The notes beneath the pieces are model-generated. The model searched no databases. It saw only the letters and a list, made by a program, of their open reading frames with translations, and was not told the origin of the DNA. A DNA stretch of 11,740 nucleotides from an uncultured Bacteroidales bacterium (GTDB lineage Bacteria > Bacteroidota > Bacteroidia > Bacteroidales > Paludibacteraceae): assembly GCA_937915765.1 (NCBI GenBank), contig CALGHE010000046.1, positions 1 to 11,740 of the forward strand. Direction: 5' to 3'. Positions 6,575 to 11,740 of this stretch are shown here, piece after piece. The translations under genes and the position numbers were made by a program. How positions within the stretch are numbered: the first letter of the stretch is position 1; each line of letters begins with the position of its first letter.

Positions 6575-8263
6575 ATGAGTAACAAAATAAAAGGCTCGGA
6601 AGCTTTGATAAAATCGCTTTTGGCCGAAGGGGTTGACACCATTTTCGGGTATCCTGGCGGTGCCATCATCCCTACGTTTGACGCTTTATACGATTATCAG
6701 GACAAGATTAACTATATCTTGACAAGACATGAGCAAGGCGCTACCCACTCTGCTCAGGGATATGCTCGCGTGTCTGGCAAGGTCGGAGTTTGCATCGTGA
6801 CTTCCGGTCCTGCTGCCACCAACGCAATAACAGGCATTGGCGACGCCATGATGGACAGCACGCCTTTGGTGGTCATTGCTGGACAGGTTGGTTCGTCCCT
6901 GCTCGGAACTGACGCATTCCAAGAGATTGACGTTGTAGGCATAACACAGCCTATTACCAAATGGTCCTATCAGATACGCAGCGCGGAAGAGATTCCTTCT
7001 GCTGTTGCACGTGCGTTTTACATTGCCAGAAGCGGACGCCCAGGCCCAGTCGTGCTGGACTTCGCAAAAAATGCACAGACTGAACTTGTTGATTTCAAAT
7101 ATGAAAAGTGCAAGTTCACGAGAGGCTATATTCCGTCAATGCCAATAAAACAAAAGCATATTGACGACGCAGCCTCTATTATCAACAACGCAAAAAAGCC
7201 GCTGGCTTTAGTCGGACAGGGAGTTATTCTTAGTAATGCGGAAAAAGATTTGCTCGCATTCTTGGAAAAAGCTGACATTCCGGCCGCATCGACTTTGTTA
7301 GGGCTTTCGGCTATGCCTTCCGACTTCAAACTCAACAAAGGGTTTATTGGCATGCACGGAAACATAGCTCCAAACATGAAAACCAACGAATGCGACGTGC
7401 TTATCGCGATTGGAATGCGTTTTGACGACAGAGTGACAGGCAAACTCGATACTTACGCAAAGCAAGCCAAGGTAATCCACATAGACATAGACCCGTCGGA
7501 AATAGGCAAAAATGTAGCTGTCACAGCTAAAATTTTAGGTGATGCAAAGGCAGCCCTCTGCGCTCTTACAGAAAAGACAGAGCCTGCAAAACACACCGAA
7601 TGGATTAATTCTTTTGACGACTTTGACAAACTTGAGTTTGATAAAGTCATAGAAAAAGAACTCTATCCTAAAAGCGGCGATATAACAATGGGTGAGGTTG
7701 TCCGCAAAGTCTCTGAAGCGACAAAGAACAACGCAATCCTTGTAACTGACGTTGGTCAAAATCAGATGATGTCTGCTAGATATTTCAGATTTTCTCAGAC
7801 CAGAAGCGTCGTAACTTCCGGAGGACTCGGAACTATGGGCTTCGGAATTCCTGCCGCCATAGGCGCTAAAGTTGGCGCACCCGAAAGGACCGTATGCATG
7901 TTTGCGGGAGACGGCGGTTTTCAGATGACCATACAGGAATTAGGCACTATCATGCAAAGCAACATCGGAGTAAAAATGATTGTGATGAACAACAACTATC
8001 TCGGAATGGTTCGCCAATGGCAAGAACTGTTTTATGACAAGAGGTACTCCTCTACCCCTATGGTCAATCCGGACTTTAATCAAATTGCAGACGCTTACCG
8101 CATCGCAAACAAGCATGTAAGCCGTCGAGAAGACCTTGACGGCGCAATAGCCGAGATGCTCAAAGACGACAAGCCGTTCCTGCTCGTTGTAGAAGTGGAA
8201 GAACAAGGTCTGGTTTACCCTATGACTCCTGCTGGAGACACCGTTACAAACATCTTATATTAA
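6575..8263 (+). CDS. ilvB: Acetolactate synthase (acetohydroxyacid synthase) large catalytic subunit
   Basis: This is the ThDP- and FAD-dependent enzyme that condenses two pyruvates to acetolactate, or pyruvate with 2-ketobutyrate to acetohydroxybutyrate, the committed step of branched-chain synthesis. It has 562 residues, the usual length. Domain order is the ThDP-binding PYR domain with YPGGAIIP near 26-33 and the catalytic glutamate in RHEQGA (Glu53), then a central FAD/ADP-binding domain containing IGMRFDDRVTG, then the PP domain with GDGGFQMTIQELGTI starting at Gly445 and the Mg/ThDP-binding NNN at 472-474. MVRQWQELFYDKRYSST at 478-494 contains the active-site channel tryptophan (Trp482) known from sulfonylurea-sensitive enzymes. 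It follows ilvD by 50 nt and precedes its regulatory subunit by 10 nt, so coordinate expression is expected. No missing residues were noticed. Confidence 0.98.
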   Translation: MSNKIKGSEALIKSLLAEGVDTIFGYPGGAIIPTFDALYDYQDKINYILTRHEQGATHSAQGYARVSGKVGVCIVTSGPAATNAITGIGDAMMDSTPLVVIAGQVGSSLLGTDAFQEIDVVGITQPITKWSYQIRSAEEIPSAVARAFYIARSGRPGPVVLDFAKNAQTELVDFKYEKCKFTRGYIPSMPIKQKHIDDAASIINNAKKPLALVGQGVILSNAEKDLLAFLEKADIPAASTLLGLSAMPSDFKLNKGFIGMHGNIAPNMKTNECDVLIAIGMRFDDRVTGKLDTYAKQAKVIHIDIDPSEIGKNVAVTAKILGDAKAALCALTEKTEPAKHTEWINSFDDFDKLEFDKVIEKELYPKSGDITMGEVVRKVSEATKNNAILVTDVGQNQMMSARYFRFSQTRSVVTSGGLGTMGFGIPAAIGAKVGAPERTVCMFAGDGGFQMTIQELGTIMQSNIGVKMIVMNNNYLGMVRQWQELFYDKRYSSTPMVNPDFNQIADAYRIANKHVSRREDLDGAIAEMLKDDKPFLLVVEVEEQGLVYPMTPAGDTVTNILY

Positions 8264-8273
8264 ACATGTCTTT

Positions 8274-8816
8274 ATGGAAAAGAAATTATACACAGTTACG
8301 GTTTTTTCTGAAAACCATGTCGGATTGCTTAATCAGATAACCATAATCTTCACCAGAAGACAGCTAAATATAGAGACGTTATCTGTTTCTCCGTCTGCTC
8401 TGAAAGGTATTCACAAGTTTACCATAACAACTTATACTGATGCTGACACTATAGAGAAAGTTGTAAAGCAAATTGACAAACGTGTTGATATAATAAAATC
8501 ATATTTCAACACCGACGAAGATCTTGTCTATCAAGAGATTGCGCTTTACAAAATAGCCACAGACCAATTCTTGCAGCTAGGCTCAATCGAACAGCTGATT
8601 AGAAAATACAACATCAGAATATTAGAGATGAACGAAACGTGTGTTGTTCTTGAAAAAACGGGTCATTACGACGAAACGCAGGGCCTCTTTGACGAATTGA
8701 GCCAAAAACTCAAAGTGCTTCAGTTCATCCGTTCAGGGCGTGTGGCTATAACTAAGTCAAAGTTGGAGCGTCTAAGCGACATGCTTGCTTCTCTTGAAGA
8801 AATGCGCCCTCAATAA
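8274..8816 (+). CDS. ilvN: Acetolactate synthase small regulatory subunit
   Basis: The 180-residue product is the regulatory partner of IlvB, which raises its activity and confers feedback inhibition, typically by valine. The N-terminal ACT domain spans about residues 5-78, with FSENHVGLLNQITIIFTRRQ and NIETLSVSPS, the usual valine-binding loop region. The C-terminal small-subunit domain includes VYQEIALYKI and, near the end, FIRSGRVAITKS. The length is typical of the IlvH/IlvN long form and not the very short E. coli IlvN (96). It begins 10 nt after ilvB and ends 25 nt before the thioesterase, so it sits inside one transcription unit. The gene could equally be called ilvH; the symbol here follows its pairing with ilvB. 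Confidence 0.96.
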   Translation: MEKKLYTVTVFSENHVGLLNQITIIFTRRQLNIETLSVSPSALKGIHKFTITTYTDADTIEKVVKQIDKRVDIIKSYFNTDEDLVYQEIALYKIATDQFLQLGSIEQLIRKYNIRILEMNETCVVLEKTGHYDETQGLFDELSQKLKVLQFIRSGRVAITKSKLERLSDMLASLEEMRPQ

Positions 8817-8841
8817 TTTTTTCACAAACCGCTTACTGAAA

Positions 8842-9609
8842 ATGGAGAATATAGTTGGAGAATATACATTTAAAGTGTTTCCTTCGGAAGTTGACTTCAG
8901 AAAAAAGTTGACTTTGCCGAATTTGACGAACTATCTTCTGAATAGTGCCGGAAACCATGCTGAGGCCTATGGCTTTGGTCTGCGCGAAGTTAATCAGCAC
9001 AATTTATCTTGGGTGCTGTCAAGAATCGTGATAGAAATGTACAAATACCCTTACAACCGCGACAAAATCAAGGTTCTCACTTGGGTTGAAAATGTCATGA
9101 AAATGTTCACTATGCGAAACTTTGAGTTTCTGAACAAGGACGGCGAAACAATCGGGTACGCGCGCACAATCTGGGCTTTAATTGATAAAGACACCAGAAA
9201 ACCTATTGACTTGGTGAAACAAGGCATTCCGTTCAAAATTTGCGACTCAAAACAATGCCCCATCGCAAAAGCAAGCAAAATACCAAATGTAAATGCCGAT
9301 ATTAAGGACTCATTCACAGTAAAATACAGCGATGTTGACCTTAATCATCATCTGAACAGCAGCAAATATATAGAGCATATAATAGACGCCTTCACTTTGC
9401 ACAAGTTCAGCAAAAGAGACATCAAACGTTTTGAAATCGAATTTTTGGCAGAATGCAAATTCGGAGAAAACATATCCTTGCTGAAATGCGAATGTCCAAA
9501 CAACGAATTTTTTGTTGAGCTCCAAAATGAAGAGGGCAAAATTGTGAGCAAAAGCAAAGTAGTGTTCGGCGAACAAGATTTAGACGAAAAATACGATTTA
9601 GGCGCATGA
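8842..9609 (+). CDS. Acyl-ACP thioesterase (FatA/FatB-like, double hot-dog)
   Basis: A 255-residue protein of the bacterial acyl-ACP thioesterase family, which hydrolyses fatty acyl-ACP and releases free fatty acid in the cytoplasm. The first hot-dog domain spans about 1-130 (SAGNHAEAYGFG at 35-46, then LSWVLSRIVIEMYKYP). The second begins near 155 and holds DVDLNHHLNSSKYIEHI at 164-180. Asn168 and His170 line up with the catalytic Asn and His of plant FatB (D-x-N-x-H-x-N pattern), and EC at 204-205 lines up with the conserved Cys region. I chose ATG 8842, since the open frame upstream to 8785 overlaps ilvN and lacks family character. It lies between ilvN (25 nt) and ilvC (179 nt), a position I recall as common in Bacteroides relatives. 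Its acyl preference is not visible; a link to branched-chain acyl chains is inference from context. Confidence 0.92.
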   Translation: MENIVGEYTFKVFPSEVDFRKKLTLPNLTNYLLNSAGNHAEAYGFGLREVNQHNLSWVLSRIVIEMYKYPYNRDKIKVLTWVENVMKMFTMRNFEFLNKDGETIGYARTIWALIDKDTRKPIDLVKQGIPFKICDSKQCPIAKASKIPNVNADIKDSFTVKYSDVDLNHHLNSSKYIEHIIDAFTLHKFSKRDIKRFEIEFLAECKFGENISLLKCECPNNEFFVELQNEEGKIVSKSKVVFGEQDLDEKYDLGA

Positions 9610-9673
9610 ACAAACTTTTTTTTTAACGGTTCAATAATTCGTTAAAAATAAAAGATATTTGTTGAAAAATAAT

Positions 9674-9681
9674 TATCTTTG
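9674..9681 (+). promoter_or_regulatory. Candidate internal -7 element upstream of ilvC
   Basis: TATCTTTG fits TAnnTTTG about 110 nt before the ilvC start, in the longest gap inside the operon. The only TTTG upstream (9658-9661) is 12 nt away, too close for the usual -33 spacing, so the match is partial. If used, ilvC would have its own transcript in addition to readthrough. Confidence 0.35.
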
Positions 9682-9699
9682 TGGCTGGTTTTCGGGTTT

Positions 9700-9743
9700 G
9701 AAGCCAAATGTCTCTGCATGCAGTTTCAGCCTCGGCTTCTTTT
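9700..9743 (+). promoter_or_regulatory. Possible alternative RNA pairings in the ilvC leader
   Basis: GAAGCC (9700-9705) can pair with GGCTTC (9734-9739), which is followed by TTTT (9740-9743). TGGCT (9682-9686) can instead pair with AGCCA (9702-9706), so the two structures exclude each other. The loop of the first is about 28 nt and contains the palindrome CTGCATGCAG (9714-9723). The stem is short, and the role is speculative. Confidence 0.3.
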
Positions 9744-9788
9744 CCGTCAACAAACAAAACAGACAAACGATTAATAAAAAAGAATAAA

Positions 9789-10832
9789 ATGGCAGAAATG
9801 AATTTTGGCGGTGTAATCGAAAATGTTGTTACCCGCGAAGAATTTCCATTGGAAAAAGCGCGTGAAGTTTTGAAAAACGAAACTATCGCTGTTATTGGTT
9901 ATGGCGTTCAAGGCCCTGGTCAGTCTATGAACTTGCGTGACAACGGCTTCAACGTTATCGTTGGTCAACGTCCAGGAAAGACTTTTGACAAGGCTATTGC
10001 AGACGGATGGGTGCCAGGAGAAACACTTTTTGGTATAGAAGAGGCTTGCGAAAAGGCAACTATCATCCAGGTGCTTCTTTCTGACGCTGCTCAGATCGAA
10101 TGCTGGCCTACTATCAAGAAATATTTGACTCCGGGCAAAACTTTGTATTTCTCTCACGGTTTTGCTATCACTTGGAGCGACAGAACAGGCATTGTTCCGC
10201 CTGCTGATGTTGACGTGATCTTGGTTGCTCCTAAGGGCTCTGGCACATCTTTGCGCCGTATGTTTGTTCAGGGCCGCGGCTTGAACTCTTCTTTCGCTAT
10301 CCACCAGGACGCTTCTGGAAAAGCTAGAGAAAAGGTTATCGCTTTGGGTATCGGTGTTGGCTCCGGATATTTGTTCGAAACTACATTCGAGAAGGAAGCT
10401 ACATCTGACTTGACTGGCGAACGTGGCTCTTTGATGGGTGCTATACAAGGGCTTTTGTTGGCTCAGTACGAAGTGTTGAGAGAAAACGGACACTCTCCGT
10501 CTGAAGCTTTCAACGAAACTGTTGAAGAACTAACTCAGTCTCTCGGCCCTCTATTCGCAGAAAACGGTATGGACTGGATGTACGCAAACTGTTCTACAAC
10601 TGCACAGCGCGGAGCTTTGGACTGGATGGGCCCTTTCCACGACGCAATCAAGCCTGTTGTAGAAAAACTTTACCATTCGGTAAAAACTGGTAACGAAGCT
10701 CAGATTTCTATCGACTCAAACTCAAAGCCAGATTACCGCGTAAATCTTGAAAAAGAGCTGGCTGCACTCCGCGAAAGCGAAATGTGGCAGGCTGGAGCTG
10801 TTGTTCGTAAATTACGTCCAGAAAACAATTAA
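9789..10832 (+). CDS. ilvC: Ketol-acid reductoisomerase
   Basis: IlvC performs the Mg2+-dependent alkyl shift and NAD(P)H reduction that convert acetolactate/acetohydroxybutyrate into the dihydroxy acids used by IlvD. From ATG 9789 the product is 347 residues, the length I recall for Bacteroides KARI. The Rossmann motif GYGVQG is at 37-42, and GQRPGKT at 59-65 lies in the cofactor phosphate-binding loop. The conserved FSHGF is at 121-125. The metal-binding D and E of DLTGERG are at 207 and 211, and CSTTAQRGALDW is near 268-279. The frame stays open to an ATG at 9708, but those 27 extra codons (MSLHAVSASASF...) lack family character and overlap the possible leader pairings, so I reject them. 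Codons look strongly biased (TTG, GCT, GTT), suggesting high expression. A strong terminator follows 21 nt after the stop. Confidence 0.97.
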   Translation: MAEMNFGGVIENVVTREEFPLEKAREVLKNETIAVIGYGVQGPGQSMNLRDNGFNVIVGQRPGKTFDKAIADGWVPGETLFGIEEACEKATIIQVLLSDAAQIECWPTIKKYLTPGKTLYFSHGFAITWSDRTGIVPPADVDVILVAPKGSGTSLRRMFVQGRGLNSSFAIHQDASGKAREKVIALGIGVGSGYLFETTFEKEATSDLTGERGSLMGAIQGLLLAQYEVLRENGHSPSEAFNETVEELTQSLGPLFAENGMDWMYANCSTTAQRGALDWMGPFHDAIKPVVEKLYHSVKTGNEAQISIDSNSKPDYRVNLEKELAALRESEMWQAGAVVRKLRPENN

Positions 10833-10853
10833 TAAGCTCTATGTTACTTTATG

Positions 10854-10886
10854 CAAGCCGTCTGTTTTGACGGCTTGTTTTTTTTT
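10854..10886 (+). terminator. Intrinsic terminator of the ilv operon
   Basis: CAAGCCGTC (10854-10862) pairs perfectly with GACGGCTTG (10869-10877) around TGTTTT, followed by nine Ts (10878-10886). This is a textbook intrinsic terminator 21 nt past the ilvC stop. Confidence 0.95.
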
Positions 10887-10927
10887 ATCTCCTCGCTCTA
10901 TTTTTTTACTGTGCAACGAAAGTTTTT

Positions 10928-10980
10928 AGCCTCTATGATTTCATAAAATCAATCTTTTTATTACTTTTGCGAAAGAGGCT
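10928..10980 (+). repeat. Inverted repeat flanking the cardiolipin synthase promoter
   Basis: AGCCTCT (10928-10934) and AGAGGCT (10974-10980) are perfect 7-bp inverted arms 39 bp apart. They bracket the candidate promoter; the right arm overlaps the predicted start site. Because the left arm lies upstream of that start, the pair would work as DNA sites rather than as an RNA hairpin, if it works at all. Confidence 0.4.
10939..10969 (+). promoter_or_regulatory. Candidate promoter of the cardiolipin synthase gene
   Basis: TTTC (10939-10942), a 19-nt spacer and TACTTTTG (10962-10969, a full TAnnTTTG match) form a reasonable Bacteroidetes-type promoter. The predicted start near 10975 leaves a leader of about 12 nt before the ATG at 10987. 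The -33 box has one mismatch to TTTG. Confidence 0.55.
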
Positions 10981-10986
10981 CTAAAT

Positions 10987-11740
10987 ATGCTTTGGGATAT
11001 AACTACATTCATAGCCGTTGCCGTGTATGTGTACACGATTCTGACAACTATTAGCATGCTGTTGATGGAAAACCGCAATCCGGTCAAATCTATAGCATGG
11101 ATTGTCGTGCTTATCCTTGTGCCTATTGTCGGGTTCGTATTCTATATGTTCCTTGGTCGCAACTACCGAAAAAGGATTATCATTTCCAGACGAAGTATTG
11201 AGAAGTCAAAGATTGATAAAACCTCGCCAGTAGCCAATATGGAATATGCCTCTACTGATCATTTCCCGGAAAAATTCAAAACTATAGCCACCTTGGCATA
11301 CAACAGCAGCGATGCAAATCTCTACAAGAACAATTCCATCAAGATTTACACGAACGGAGAACATCTTTTCGACGATATTTTCAAGGACATAAGGAACGCA
11401 AAGAAACACATCCATCTTGATTATTACATTTTTAACTCTGACGAAATCGGCAACAAGCTGATCGACTTGCTCATCTCTAAAGCCAAAGAGAACGTCGAGA
11501 TTCGTGTTATAATCGATGATGTGGGCAGTTGGCACATGAAAAAATCCGCCATCAAAAAAATGGAGAACGCCGGAATTGAGATTAAGGAGTTCCTTCGTGT
11601 TGGCTTGCCGTTCCTTAGCAGCAAAGTCAATTACAGAAATCATAGAAAAATTTTGGTGATTGACGGAATTATAGGATACACAGGCGGAATGAATATAGCC
11701 GACAGATACGTGCATGGTTTAGAATGGGGAAAATGGAGAG
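10987..11740 (+). CDS. cls: Cardiolipin synthase (phospholipase D family), C-terminus cut by window edge
   Basis: The frame is open from ATG 10987 to the right edge, giving 251 codons of a protein normally about 480-500 residues. Bacterial Cls enzymes join two phosphatidylglycerols, or use a related donor, to form cardiolipin at the inner membrane. Two N-terminal membrane segments (about 4-26 and 37-57) are followed by the PLDc_N-type sequence ending in FLGRNYRKR. The first PLD-like domain has IHLDYYIFNSDEIG and the first HKD motif, NHRKILVIDG: His219, Lys221 and Asp226, followed by GYTGGMNIADRY. The second HKD motif lies outside the window. It is downstream of a strong terminator and has its own candidate promoter, so it is independent of the ilv operon. 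The assignment as Cls and not another PLD enzyme rests on the N-terminal membrane anchor and the TGGMNI motif. Confidence 0.92.
   Translation, partial: MLWDITTFIAVAVYVYTILTTISMLLMENRNPVKSIAWIVVLILVPIVGFVFYMFLGRNYRKRIIISRRSIEKSKIDKTSPVANMEYASTDHFPEKFKTIATLAYNSSDANLYKNNSIKIYTNGEHLFDDIFKDIRNAKKHIHLDYYIFNSDEIGNKLIDLLISKAKENVEIRVIIDDVGSWHMKKSAIKKMENAGIEIKEFLRVGLPFLSSKVNYRNHRKILVIDGIIGYTGGMNIADRYVHGLEWGKWR

Noticed and set aside
9620..9648. Inverted repeat TTTTTAACG/CGTTAAAAA after the thioesterase, considered as a terminator
   Set aside because: The stem is almost entirely A-T, the loop is 11 nt, and no T-run follows on either strand; the T-run precedes the stem on the plus strand.
9771..10493. 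240-codon minus-strand ORF inside ilvC
   Set aside because: It is an antisense reading of biased ilvC codons with no recognisable domains or supporting context.

Overview
The window looks like a chromosomal segment of a member of the Bacteroidetes, probably the order Bacteroidales. Three things point there. The branched-chain amino acid genes run ilvD-ilvB-ilvN-acyl-ACP thioesterase-ilvC, an arrangement I know from Bacteroides-type genomes. Candidate promoters carry the Bacteroidetes -7 element TAnnTTTG instead of an E. coli -10 box. Starts mostly lack a strong Shine-Dalgarno sequence. I cannot name a genus.

Layout: (1) Positions 1-2453, minus strand: two tandem MATE-family multidrug/cation antiporter genes. 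One is MepA-like and complete; the other is DinF-like and runs off the left edge. A hairpin/U-tract terminator lies between them. (2) Positions 2454-4355, plus strand: an AT-rich pair of genes of unknown function. The first encodes a DKNYY-type exported or anchored protein with a recent in-frame 87-bp tandem duplication. The second encodes a small multi-spanning membrane protein. (3) Positions 4445-10886, plus strand: the ilv operon, from a consensus promoter through a leader region to ilvD, ilvB, ilvN, a fatty acyl-ACP thioesterase and ilvC, ending at a textbook intrinsic terminator. (4) Positions 10928-11740, plus strand: the promoter and first two-thirds or less of a cardiolipin synthase gene cut by the right edge.

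The most interesting feature is the ilvD leader (about 4514-4694). A 20-codon ORF at 4526-4588 has ten Leu/Ile/Val codons. It is followed by segments that can form the mutually exclusive 1:2, 2:3 and 3:4 pairings of a classical ribosome-mediated attenuator, ending in a 13-bp hairpin at 4620-4649. The hairpin lacks a clear U-tract, so how it terminates transcription, if it does, is open. A second, weaker set of pairings using the same GAAGCC/GGCTTC hexamers lies ahead of ilvC.

Pathway logic: IlvB/IlvN make acetolactate or acetohydroxybutyrate, IlvC reduces and isomerises it, and IlvD dehydrates the product to the 2-keto acids that give Val, Leu and Ile. The thioesterase in the middle of the operon suggests a link between branched-chain precursor supply and fatty acid release, but that is inference from context.
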